NCBI GenBank assembly: GCA_018644785.1
Contig: JABGPV010000061.1
Location: 1-20,342, forward strand
Origin: Deltaproteobacteria bacterium
GTDB taxonomy: Bacteria > Desulfobacterota > DSM-4660 > Desulfatiglandales > Desulfatiglandaceae
DNA length: 20,342 nt
Direction: 5' to 3'
Of this stretch, positions 7,061-15,188 are shown piece by piece; position 1 is the first letter of the stretch; each line of letters starts with the position of its first letter. A model generated the notes under the pieces. It made no database searches. It was given only the letters and a program-made list of their open reading frames with translations, and was not told the origin of the DNA. The translations under genes and the position numbers were made by a program.

Positions 7061-8806
7061 TTAATTATTTTCAGGCGCCGTTTCCGAACTCGAGATAAGA
7101 TGAACATCCCTTTGCGGAAACGGAATGATAATGTCGGCTTTATTCAGGGCATTGTAGATGCCCTTATTCAGTGAATGGATAAGCCGGCCCTTTTCCTCGG
7201 GACGCCGAGCCCAGCAGAGCAGTTCAAAATCAAGGGAAGAATCCCCGAAGGCGCGGAAGCGTACTCGGGGTGCCGGGTTATTTGCCGCCAGTTTATTTTC
7301 CCGGGCCAGCTCCATCAGAATTTTTTCCACCTCCTCAATATCCGTGCCATATGCAACGCCCACTTTGATCCGTATCCTGAACCGGGGCGCCGGGGCGCTT
7401 TCGTTGACGATTTTGACATTGGTGATGACGGAGTTGGGGATGCAGATGAGGATTTCATCCCTTGTCAATATACGGGTGCTGCGAAGGCCGATATCCACCA
7501 CTTCACCCCGTTCGCCCGAGTCCAGGATGATGTAATTCCCGGTGGTAAAAGGCCGGTCCAGCAGGATGCTGATACCACCGAAAAAATTGGCCAGGGTTTC
7601 CCGGGCCGCCACGGCAATGGCTAGTCCCGCGATTCCTGCGGAGGCGAATACCGCTGTGACCGATAGGCCAAAATATTTGGCTGCATACCAGAGAAGTACG
7701 AACAGCATCGCCAGGGTGAGAACCCGAAGGCTGAGTCTCACCAGGTTGTTGTCGATGCTTCTCTGCTGCAAACGAGGGGACGACGTAATGCCGTTTACCA
7801 GGATATTACCGAGTAGGATGATGGCAACACCGGCGAAAATTAAAAAACACGACTGCAAGCTTACTTTGGTGATCAACAGCGGCAGCCCCGTGATGTTCAA
7901 TTGGATGTCAATGAAGATTTCAACCCCCCAAGCCAACGCCATGCCGCTGGCGGGAAAGAGGAGTTTGCCGAACCGCCAGGGCGAAGCATTCTTGGGTTCC
8001 GACGTCCTGCGACGGAACTCCCATCCATAGAACAGCCAGACCACCAATGCGGCAAACAGCAGGGAAAGGGCCAACCCGACCCATTGCCAAAGGGTTTGGC
8101 CCAAAAATGGCTTTTTTGACCATTGGGGCAACCGCTCGATCCATTGATGGGGGATCAGGGGGCCCGGTGCGAAAATATACGACGCATACGGTTTTTCCCA
8201 GACTGAGGGCTTGTAGGGGAGATGTTCCACCCGTTTATAGAAATCTTCCAGTTGGCTGACCGTTTTGGGCGTAAACAGAAATTGGCCTTTATGGGGTCCT
8301 TCAGACACTCTGGCGATGGTAATCTCCGAGTGAGGAATGGTCCAGCTGGACAACCCCCTTGTTTTCAAGCTTTTTTCGTCGGGGATGTCATTTAAGGGCG
8401 GCAGTTCAATCCGATTGAGGATATCCGTGAGGAGATATGCGGATTCAAGCCTTACGCTCTTTTCCAGTGTGGGAGGCACTTCGCTGAGATCAAGGCACTG
8501 TGACGCCCGTTCTATGAACGCCATGGTCTGTTTACTTCTGGTACCGGTTTTCAGGGAGGCCCCATAGGCCTGGTTCATGGTGGCCATGAAAGTCCTGAGG
8601 GTTTCCCTGGGACTTTCGGTATGGAGTCCCGCAAGGGGATGGCGCACTGTTTCCGCTGGATTAGGGGTCGCATTGTTGAGCCCCGGCCCATCCCCGCGGG
8701 GCGGGGATGCGGATTTTTCTGCGCCGAAGGAAAAGCCGATATTCCAGAAAATTATAAGAAGAAACAGCAGAGATGCCGTTGCTGTTTTCTTATGTCCAAG
8801 CCTCAT
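7061..8806 (-). CDS. MscS-family mechanosensitive ion channel with periplasmic N-terminal domain
   Basis: A 581-residue small-conductance mechanosensitive channel that would release solutes on hypo-osmotic shock. A signal-like hydrophobic segment spans about 8-28, followed by a periplasmic domain of about 200 residues. Membrane helices lie near 240-260, 283-302, 312-340 and 357-378. The pore helix and MscS core follow: SVTAVFASAGIAGLAIAVAA (382-401), the beta domain GDxV-equivalent GERGEVVDIGLRSTRI (431-446), IPNS (456-459), and the cytoplasmic vestibule up to FPQRDVHL (563-570). It is about twice the length of E. coli MscS, as in MscM/YnaI-like or larger variants. The start ATG has GGAGG 9 nt upstream. 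It follows bipA by 35 nt and ends base-to-base against the converging zinc-ribbon gene. Confidence 0.9.
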   Translation of the reverse strand: MRLGHKKTATASLLFLLIIFWNIGFSFGAEKSASPPRGDGPGLNNATPNPAETVRHPLAGLHTESPRETLRTFMATMNQAYGASLKTGTRSKQTMAFIERASQCLDLSEVPPTLEKSVRLESAYLLTDILNRIELPPLNDIPDEKSLKTRGLSSWTIPHSEITIARVSEGPHKGQFLFTPKTVSQLEDFYKRVEHLPYKPSVWEKPYASYIFAPGPLIPHQWIERLPQWSKKPFLGQTLWQWVGLALSLLFAALVVWLFYGWEFRRRTSEPKNASPWRFGKLLFPASGMALAWGVEIFIDIQLNITGLPLLITKVSLQSCFLIFAGVAIILLGNILVNGITSSPRLQQRSIDNNLVRLSLRVLTLAMLFVLLWYAAKYFGLSVTAVFASAGIAGLAIAVAARETLANFFGGISILLDRPFTTGNYIILDSGERGEVVDIGLRSTRILTRDEILICIPNSVITNVKIVNESAPAPRFRIRIKVGVAYGTDIEEVEKILMELARENKLAANNPAPRVRFRAFGDSSLDFELLCWARRPEEKGRLIHSLNKGIYNALNKADIIIPFPQRDVHLISSSETAPENN

Positions 8807-8841
8807 GGGTCATTTCCTCCACATTTACCATATGCCCTTTT

Positions 8842-10701
8842 CTATTCGATTATTTTTTTTCTGTCTGCTCTTTTTATTTTGGCGGATCTTAAGAGGTGCC
8901 TCTTCTGGCCGGACAATACGGCTTTTCGCATGCGGATGGACATGGGCGTGACCTCAACCAGTTCATCCTCGCGTATGAAACTGATGGTTTGTTCCAGGGT
9001 CAGAGGTTTGATGGGGGAGAGAAGCACGTTATCGTCTTTCCCGGCCGCGCGCATGTTGGTGAGTTTCTTTTCCTTGGTGGCGTTTACCCCAATATCCTGA
9101 CTCCGGTTGTGTTCTCCGATAATCATCCCTTCATAAACCGGTTCGCCGGGGGTGATGAAGAGGCGGCCGCGGGGCTCCAGGTTAAAGAGGGCATACGGCA
9201 CGGCGTGACCTGAACGGTCCGCCACGATGGATCCGGTAAACCGGCTGGGGCAGTCCCCCCGATACGGTTCGTACCCATCAAACAGGGAATTCATGATGCC
9301 GGTGCCTCGGGTGTCGGTCAAAAATTCGTCCCGATAGCCGATGAGGGAACGGGTGGGCACGGAAAATTCAATGTTCACGCGCCCCATGCCGTTGTTGACC
9401 AGATTGGTCATTCGACCCTTGCGCAACGATAGTTTCTCCGTTACCAGGCCCATGAACTGTTCCTCACAGTCCACCATGAGTTTTTCTATGGGTTCGGTTT
9501 TGCGGCCGTTTTTATGACGGAAGATCACTTCAGGCCGGCCCACGGAGAATTCATACCCTTCCCGCCGCATGGTTTCCACCAGGATGGCCAGTTGAAATTC
9601 CCCCCGGCCCTTGACCAGTATCCCTTCCTGATTTCCGTTCTCTTCCACCTCAATGGCCACATTGAGGAGCGTCTCCTTCAAGAGGCGTTCCCTGATCCGG
9701 CTCAACTGCACATATTTCCCTTCGATTCCGCCGAGGGGTGAATCATTGATGACGAATTTCATGCTCACGGTGGGCTTGTCCACGCTGATCCGGGGTAGGG
9801 CGCACGGGGCCTCCCGGTTGCAGATGGTATCGCCTATTTTCACATTTTCAATGCCGGCCAGCACCACGATATCCCCGGCATTGACCGCGCTTGTGTCTTT
9901 GAGATTTATGCCGTCGTAGGTCTGGAGCTTGCTCACCTTGAGGTCAATGGTTTCGCCATTTTCCCCAAGGCATACCAGACTGTCTCTGGATTGGGCTGCG
10001 CCGTTGAAGATTTTTCCAATGGCCAGGCGGCCCATGTAATCCGAGTAGCCGAGATCCGAGACCAGCATCTGGAACGGCGTATCGGCCGTGTGCGAAGGTC
10101 CCGGGATTTCGAGGAGAATGGTATCCAGGAGCACGTGAAGGTTTTCACCCTTCTCTTCCAGTGTTTTCTGAGCGATGCCGTCGCGGCCCACGGCATAAAG
10201 CAGGGGAAATTCCAACTGTTCGTCATTGGCTCCCAGATCGATCAGAAGGTCGTATATTTCGTCCAGAACTTCATAAGGCCTGGCATCCTTCCGGTCGATT
10301 TTATTAATGATCACAAGGATCTTGAGTTGCGCATCCAATGCTTTTTTCAGCACAAAACGGGTTTGGGGCAAAGGGCCTTCGGATGCGTCAACCAGAAGGA
10401 TGGCCCCGTCGGCCATGCTGAGGGCCCGTTCCACTTCTCCGCCGAAATCCGCGTGTCCGGGTGTATCAATAATATTGATGCGGACGTCCTTCCATTTAAC
10501 CGAACAGTTTTTTGCTGCGATGGTGATGCCACGTTCCTTCTCGAGATCCATGGTGTCCATAAGCCGTTCTTCCACCTTCTGGCCTGATCGGAAGAGGCCG
10601 CTCTGGCGAAACAGACCGTCCACAAGGGTGGTTTTTCCATGGTCCACGTGGGCGATGATGGCAATGTTTCTAAGGCTTTCATTCTCTAATATTTGCGACA
10701 T
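8842..10701 (-). CDS. typA: Ribosome-associated translational GTPase BipA/TypA
   Basis: A 619-residue EF-G-like GTPase that binds the 70S ribosome and acts in 50S assembly and stress or low-temperature growth. The GTPase motifs are complete: HVDHGKTT (18-25), the switch block EKERGIT (54-60), DTPGH (79-83) and NKID (133-136). The body has the expected EF-G-type domains without domain IV, and the BipA-specific C-terminal domain is present, including GTGIMN and FEPYRGD-like blocks and the end segment SIRMRKAVLS. Length matches the family (about 600-615). The ATG at 10699-10701 has GGAG 12 nt upstream. It is the first gene of a leftward pair with the MscS channel, 35 nt apart. Confidence 0.97.
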   Translation of the reverse strand: MSQILENESLRNIAIIAHVDHGKTTLVDGLFRQSGLFRSGQKVEERLMDTMDLEKERGITIAAKNCSVKWKDVRINIIDTPGHADFGGEVERALSMADGAILLVDASEGPLPQTRFVLKKALDAQLKILVIINKIDRKDARPYEVLDEIYDLLIDLGANDEQLEFPLLYAVGRDGIAQKTLEEKGENLHVLLDTILLEIPGPSHTADTPFQMLVSDLGYSDYMGRLAIGKIFNGAAQSRDSLVCLGENGETIDLKVSKLQTYDGINLKDTSAVNAGDIVVLAGIENVKIGDTICNREAPCALPRISVDKPTVSMKFVINDSPLGGIEGKYVQLSRIRERLLKETLLNVAIEVEENGNQEGILVKGRGEFQLAILVETMRREGYEFSVGRPEVIFRHKNGRKTEPIEKLMVDCEEQFMGLVTEKLSLRKGRMTNLVNNGMGRVNIEFSVPTRSLIGYRDEFLTDTRGTGIMNSLFDGYEPYRGDCPSRFTGSIVADRSGHAVPYALFNLEPRGRLFITPGEPVYEGMIIGEHNRSQDIGVNATKEKKLTNMRAAGKDDNVLLSPIKPLTLEQTISFIREDELVEVTPMSIRMRKAVLSGQKRHLLRSAKIKRADRKKIIE

Positions 10702-10742
10702 GATTTTTTTGGGCTCCAGTGCAGTGATTTAAACAAGAGGGT

Positions 10743-10770
10743 ATTGTAAGCATTTTCAATGCATTTACAA
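10743..10770 (-). promoter_or_regulatory. Candidate promoter of typA, with a dyad across it
   Basis: On the minus strand TTGTAA (10765-10770, 4 of 6) is followed at 16-bp spacing by TACAAT (10743-10748, 5 of 6), placing the start near 10736. The spacer holds GCATT (10750-10754) and AATGC (10758-10762). Outer TGTAA/TTACA sequences extend the symmetry with a 2-nt offset, so this could also be an operator. Confidence 0.4.
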
Positions 10771-10806
10771 GCGTCTAAACCGGGTCCTTTGGATTGCTAA
10801 ACTTAC

Positions 10807-10835
10807 TTGACCTTCAGTCCATGGGTGGATATCTT
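10807..10835 (+). promoter_or_regulatory. Candidate promoter of the GAF-domain gene
   Basis: TTGACC (10807-10812, 5 of 6) is followed at 17-bp spacing by TATCTT (10830-10835, 4 of 6). Transcription would start near 10842, 43 nt before the ATG at 10885. The frame upstream of that ATG opens at a TTG inside this -35 box, which makes the longer start unlikely. Confidence 0.45.
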
Positions 10836-10884
10836 CTACTTTGAACTGTTTCAGGCTTTTTCTTCCAAAAGAAAGGAAACCGAC

Positions 10885-13266
10885 ATGTTTGACAAGGTGG
10901 GTAATTTTCCGTTTAGGAGCGTTCTGAGTTTTTCCGGCCTCATCGATTTCTGGCGGCAGCTTTTGACGAAGGATGGCGGCGTGGAAGGCGCCATCATGAA
11001 AGCCGTGGAAAAAGAGTTGAACAATGCGCCGGAAATGTTTGAGCCCATTGTGGATATGCAGGTGCTGGAAAAAAACAGAAGCCTCATTGACATGCTCATG
11101 AGCCTGGTATTTCCACCTGCTTTCAGTGATCAGGATTACGCGGCGGCCTTTGTCCCCTTTCAGAGTGGGACCGTTTATGTGAGCCCCAGGTTCAAGCGGC
11201 TGTGGTCTTCGGAGAATTGCGTGGATTTTGGAAATCTGACAAACCTGGATGCTGAGAAATGGGCCATGGGCCGGATTTTAAAGGGTTGTTCCCTGATTCT
11301 TGAAACCTTTTATGACATGGCGTTTTCCCTCGATTATCCGCTGATTGTTACCGTTCAGGATCCCGACACCCATTTGAATCGGTTCTTGAACCTCTCTTTT
11401 GATCCCCGGTTTGTGGAGATCAGGAAGACCGGGAAATTGAAAGCGTTATCCGATGCGGATAGGGAATGGATCCTGTCAGATGGTCACGACCCCGCCCGTT
11501 GGATGGAAATTCTACCGCCCGACCGTTTTCTTTTTCAGGGATTCGGCGTGTGTCGGGCCGTGGATGTGACCGACCAGGAAGTCTTGTCATCCCTTAAACG
11601 GGATTTGATTGAAAAGGAGTCTATCTTTTCTTCAGAAGGATTTTCAAAACTTCATGAGAAGCTTTGTATTTATCTGGGTCAGCCGGATTTGATCATGGAT
11701 CTGGCCGCCTTTCAAGGTGAAGAAGTGTTGATTTTAAATCCCGATCACAAAATGGACCATGAATGCGAGACGGGCTGTATTTATGCGGACTCGGAGCATC
11801 ACATGAAGGAAGACTTTAAGGGGTCGCTTTTTACGCAAGTGGTTGAAAAAGGGCAACAGCAGATTATTCGGGACTTGCAAAAGTATCCTGGGAAAACCCC
11901 GTTGGAAGAGCATATGATCGAAAAAGGCGTGAGAAGTCTCTTTGTGGCGCCCCTATACTATCAGGACCGGATCCTGGGAACTTTTTCGGTTAAATCTCCG
12001 CACCCGGAGACGTTCAGCATGGTGGACGTCATGAAGCTTCAGGAGATTACACCGCTTTTTTCAATGGCCATCAACCGGGGCATGGAAGAACTCAACCACC
12101 GGGTGCAGGCCATCATTAAAGAAAAATGCACGGCCATTCATCCTTCGGTGGAATGGCGTTTTCACCAGGCCGCGATTAATTTCATGGGACAAGACCGGGA
12201 AACCGTGACGGAACTGGAACCGATCCTGTTCCCCAATGTGTACCCCCTCTACGGGGTTTCCGACATCAGGGATTCCAGCGATTACCGCAATACGGCCCTT
12301 CAATCGGATCTGGTGGAACAGTTCAAAATGGTTCAGGAGATCATTGTGCTGGCCCAGGAGAAGAAGCCCCTCCCCATTCTGGATGCCTTAAATTACCGGA
12401 TTCAGCGGAACATCGAGGAAATTAAAGATAACCTCAATTCCGGGGATGAGGTGGCCAAGGCCGATTTTATTCGCAAAGAAATCGAGCCGGTGCTGGATCA
12501 TCTCATGGATGCTGACTCCGGCATGCGGGAACCGATCGAAACTTATCGTGCGGCTCTGGAGCCGTCAATGGGCGCCCTTTACCGAAAGCGGAAGGATTTC
12601 GAGGAGAGCATTTTCAGGATCAATGAAGCCATCAGCGTATACCTGGATGAGGAGGAAGAGACCGCCCAGTCTTTTTTCCCCCATTATTTTGAAAAGATGA
12701 AAACCGATGGGGTTGATTATACCATCTACATCGGCGCCTCCATGGTGGAGGACCTGAAATTTGATATGCTTTACCTCAAAAACCTGCGGCTGTGGCAGCT
12801 AATGGTCATGTGCGGTGTGGCGTGGCGGACGGAAGACCTGAAGGCCACTTCCAAAATGCCGCTGGAAGCCGCTCATTTAATTCTGGTCCAGGACACCCCC
12901 CTTTCCATCCGCTTCCGTCCCGACGAGAGACGTTTCGATGTGGACGGGGCCTATGACATCCGCCATGAAATCATCAAGAAACGCATCGACAAGGCCATGA
13001 TCAAGGGGAGCGGTGAACGCTTGACCCAGCCCGGGAAAATCGCCATCGTTTATTCCCATGGGCGGGAAATGCGGGAATATCTGAAATATATCGATTATCT
13101 GCAGGATGAAAGCTATCTGGAAAAGGAAATCGAAAAACTGGAACTCCAAAACCTTCAGGGCGTATACGGTCTCCACGCCCTCCGGGTGACGGTCAATATG
13201 GATGCCGCGAGAAAGCGGCCCTTTGTGGCGCCGGAATCCGTCAGGGAGGGTGTTAAGACCCTTTAA
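10885..13266 (+). CDS. Large GAF-domain protein of a conserved family without assigned function
   Basis: A 793-residue soluble protein with no signal peptide or membrane helix. A GAF-like domain lies at about 255-400 and includes EKGVRSLFVAPLYYQDRILGTFSVKS (346-371), the usual late-strand block of a GAF fold. N-terminal (1-250) and C-terminal (410-793) regions do not match a fold I can name. Striking segments are FPNVYPLYGVSDIRDSS (449-465), LRLWQLMVMCGVAW (634-647), RFDVDGAYDIRHEIIKKRID (683-702), QPGKIAIVYSHGREMREY (715-732) and NLQGVYGLHALRVTV (756-770). From memory, similar full-length GAF proteins occur in Bacteroidetes and other Deltaproteobacteria. There is no kinase, cyclase, EAL or HTH output module. 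The start ATG has AAAGGA 7 nt upstream. It is transcribed divergently from typA and stands alone. Confidence 0.8.
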   Translation: MFDKVGNFPFRSVLSFSGLIDFWRQLLTKDGGVEGAIMKAVEKELNNAPEMFEPIVDMQVLEKNRSLIDMLMSLVFPPAFSDQDYAAAFVPFQSGTVYVSPRFKRLWSSENCVDFGNLTNLDAEKWAMGRILKGCSLILETFYDMAFSLDYPLIVTVQDPDTHLNRFLNLSFDPRFVEIRKTGKLKALSDADREWILSDGHDPARWMEILPPDRFLFQGFGVCRAVDVTDQEVLSSLKRDLIEKESIFSSEGFSKLHEKLCIYLGQPDLIMDLAAFQGEEVLILNPDHKMDHECETGCIYADSEHHMKEDFKGSLFTQVVEKGQQQIIRDLQKYPGKTPLEEHMIEKGVRSLFVAPLYYQDRILGTFSVKSPHPETFSMVDVMKLQEITPLFSMAINRGMEELNHRVQAIIKEKCTAIHPSVEWRFHQAAINFMGQDRETVTELEPILFPNVYPLYGVSDIRDSSDYRNTALQSDLVEQFKMVQEIIVLAQEKKPLPILDALNYRIQRNIEEIKDNLNSGDEVAKADFIRKEIEPVLDHLMDADSGMREPIETYRAALEPSMGALYRKRKDFEESIFRINEAISVYLDEEEETAQSFFPHYFEKMKTDGVDYTIYIGASMVEDLKFDMLYLKNLRLWQLMVMCGVAWRTEDLKATSKMPLEAAHLILVQDTPLSIRFRPDERRFDVDGAYDIRHEIIKKRIDKAMIKGSGERLTQPGKIAIVYSHGREMREYLKYIDYLQDESYLEKEIEKLELQNLQGVYGLHALRVTVNMDAARKRPFVAPESVREGVKTL

Positions 13267-13336
13267 TATTTTTTCCGGCTTGTCATGGAGAAAAATTCTG
13301 AAGTTGTGAGAGTCACCCACCCTAAAACATTATGGT

Positions 13337-13591
13337 ACCTAAAACCTGCATTCAACTTTTTTGATATAAATATAAACATTGGAATTGCAATATGTTAATC
13401 GAATTTCAGGAACTATTTAAGGACACCGAAATGCTGTCAGCAATAAACCGTCTTCCATTTAAAAAGTTGAACCCTTCGGGAGCGCCTCTTTTACCGAATC
13501 TACTGCGTTATCAAGCGCTTGCAGTATGATATACGGCTGCGCGCTTGATGCCTTGTATCTCCGGCAAAAGAGGCGCTTGCAAGTTTTAGGT
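13337..13591. mobile_element. MITE-like non-autonomous element (candidate)
   Basis: Ends ACCTAAAACCTGCA (13337-13350) and TGCAAGTTTTAGGT (13578-13591) are inverted copies matching at 13 of 14 bases. Each end is flanked directly by GGT (13334-13336 and 13592-13594), which could be a 3-bp target duplication. The right half contains a long foldback. There is no transposase. With such short flanks and a single copy in view, an element cannot be separated from a REP-like or terminator-like palindrome. It fills most of the first half of the 560-bp gap between the GAF gene and the ATPase gene. Confidence 0.45.
13474..13587. repeat. Long imperfect inverted repeat / foldback
   Basis: Two arms of roughly 55 nt pair imperfectly around a centre near 13530. 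The best parts are GCGCCTCTTTTACCG (13482-13496) against CGGCAAAAGAGGCGC (13562-13576), 14 of 15, and ATCAAGCGC (13510-13518) against GCGCTTGAT (13541-13549), perfect, plus GCAG (13521-13524) with CTGC (13537-13540). If transcribed from the GAF gene it would form a strong hairpin, but no T-run follows, so it is not a standard intrinsic terminator. Confidence 0.75.
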
Positions 13592-13757
13592 GGTAAATAA
13601 AATCGGAAATGTTTTCTACCTCACGGGGTTACCCACGAATGCATTTTTATTCCTGAAACATTGGATCGGGAAGAAAAATATTGTTTTTATCCAATATTTG
13701 AGAAATTTGCGTCAAAAAGCTTGATTTTATGGAAAGTATATCATACGAATAGTATGG
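13592..13757. promoter_or_regulatory. AT-rich leader with several dyads upstream of the ATPase/RloB pair
   Basis: This stretch has no convincing gene and is visibly richer in A/T than the genes around it. It holds ATTGGAT (13660-13666) with ATCCAAT (13689-13695), AAATATTG (13676-13683) with CAATATTT (13692-13699), and CATAC (13742-13746) with GTATG (13752-13756). The first two share bases and would compete as hairpins or operators. The last lies directly upstream of the -35 box. Confidence 0.4.
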
Positions 13758-13786
13758 TTTACGTGATTATTTCTTATTTTTATAGT
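13758..13786 (+). promoter_or_regulatory. Candidate sigma70-type promoter of the ATPase/RloB pair
   Basis: TTTACG (13758-13763, 4 of 6) and TATAGT (13781-13786, 5 of 6) are separated by 17 bp. Transcription would start near 13793, about 34 nt before the ATG at 13827. A CATAC/GTATG dyad abuts the -35 box and could be an operator. Confidence 0.55.
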
Positions 13787-13826
13787 CTTTTGACCAAGCT
13801 TCCCCCTAAGACAGGAAACGAAAACA

Positions 13827-15182
13827 ATGCTCATTCAATTTACCATAGAGAATTTTTTGTCCTTTAAGGAAGAAAATGCACTCAACATGTTGGCCACCAC
13901 CGACAGAAAACACAAACACCACCTGTTGACCAACAAAAAGAAAAAACCCCTGCTGCGTACGGCCGCCTTATACGGGGCCAATGGTTCCGGAAAATCCAAT
14001 TTGATCCGGGCCATGGCCTTTGCCCAGGATCTGATTGTTGAGGGGACTCGGCCTAAGCAGCGGATCGACGTCACCCCGTTCAAACTGGACAAATCCTGCT
14101 GGCAGGCCCCCAGCCGGTTTGAGTTTATTATTAATTACCAGGGTGCCATCTATACATATGGGTTTGTGGTGGACGAAAAAGAGGTCCGGGAAGAATGGCT
14201 TTTTGCCATCCACAATATCAAGGAGGTGACTCTTTTTGAGCGACTGACCACCCGTAACGGCAAAATCAAGGTTGAAATCGGTCCGTCACTGGCCGGGAAG
14301 AAAGCAAAAAAGCACCAGTTCGTCAAATTTATTGCCGAAGGAACCCGACCCAACAACCTTTTTCTCCATGAGTTGTACGAAAAAAATGTGGCGGAAATCA
14401 TGCCGCTGATTGATTGGTTTCGAGCGGTGTTGATCATTATCGGACCGGAATCAAATTATCGGGATCTTATCTTCGATGCTCACATGAATGGACAGTTCCT
14501 TCAGTTTATGGGAGATTTTCTAAGGGCAGCGGATACCGGCGTGGATGGCATTGTGCCGGAAAAGGTTGAATTTAATTTTGAAAAACTTTTTCCAGATCTC
14601 CCGGAATCAATGAAATCAAAGCTTACAAATATCAGCACCAATGAGAGGATCTTGCTTTCAGCACCTGACGGCAGGCGTTTTGCCATGATGCGGGAACCCA
14701 ATGGAGAACTGACTCTGTTGAAGCTTAAGGCCAGACATCATCTTAAAGATGCGGGGGAGCATATTGATTTCGAAATTGAAAACGAATCGGACGGAACACG
14801 CCGTTTGATGGATCTTCTGCCAGCCCTGCTTCACTCAAAAAGCAGTGAAAAGGTCTATTTGATTGACGAAATCGATCGCTCCATGCATCCGTTGCTCTCC
14901 CGGATGTTTTTAGAAGCCTACCTCAATGACCCGGAATGCGGCAGGGGACAACTGATCATCACAACCCACGAGAGTCAGTTGCTGGACCGTAACCTTCTAA
15001 GAAGGGATGAAATTTGGTTTGCGGAAAAAGATAAAAACGGTGGTTCCCATCTCTATTCCCTTTCTGAATTTAAAGTGCGCAATGATTTAAAACTTGAAAA
15101 AGGATATCTCGATGGCCGTTTTGGAGCGATCCCGTTTCTGGGTGATCTTGAAAATCTCCCGTACTGTTCGGTGGGGGAGTAG
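13827..15182 (+). CDS. ABC/AAA15-type ATPase of a RloA/AbiLi-like defence pair
   Basis: A 451-residue SMC/OLD-like ATPase, probably the sensor and energy subunit of a phage-defence pair. The N-terminus MLIQFTIENFLSFKEE is the usual opening of AAA15/AAA21 ATPases. Walker A is GANGSGKS (50-57), the ABC-like signature SDGTRRLMDLLP (321-332), Walker B VYLIDEID (343-350), a D-loop-like MHP (353-355) and the H-loop histidine in TTHES (379-383). All catalytic residues are present. The long insert between Walker A and the signature is where such proteins carry coiled-coil or lid parts. The start ATG has AGGAA 10 nt upstream. The RloB gene follows after 6 nt, the same two-gene order as AbiLi-AbiLii and RloA-RloB. 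Defence function is inferred from this pairing. Confidence 0.87.
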   Translation: MLIQFTIENFLSFKEENALNMLATTDRKHKHHLLTNKKKKPLLRTAALYGANGSGKSNLIRAMAFAQDLIVEGTRPKQRIDVTPFKLDKSCWQAPSRFEFIINYQGAIYTYGFVVDEKEVREEWLFAIHNIKEVTLFERLTTRNGKIKVEIGPSLAGKKAKKHQFVKFIAEGTRPNNLFLHELYEKNVAEIMPLIDWFRAVLIIIGPESNYRDLIFDAHMNGQFLQFMGDFLRAADTGVDGIVPEKVEFNFEKLFPDLPESMKSKLTNISTNERILLSAPDGRRFAMMREPNGELTLLKLKARHHLKDAGEHIDFEIENESDGTRRLMDLLPALLHSKSSEKVYLIDEIDRSMHPLLSRMFLEAYLNDPECGRGQLIITTHESQLLDRNLLRRDEIWFAEKDKNGGSHLYSLSEFKVRNDLKLEKGYLDGRFGAIPFLGDLENLPYCSVGE

Positions 15183-15188
15183 GCGCCA

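Noticed and set aside
9991..10587. 198-codon ORF antisense to typA
   Set aside because: Typical shadow frame of a strongly conserved gene; no domain, no independent start signal.
13392..13529. 45-codon ORF between the GAF and ATPase genes
   Set aside because: Weak ribosome-binding site, and its second half is just the left arm and centre of the foldback; it looks like chance coding within a repeat.
13661..13867. 68-codon ORF overlapping the ATPase start
   Set aside because: It spans the promoter and dyads and overlaps the well-supported ATPase start in another frame.
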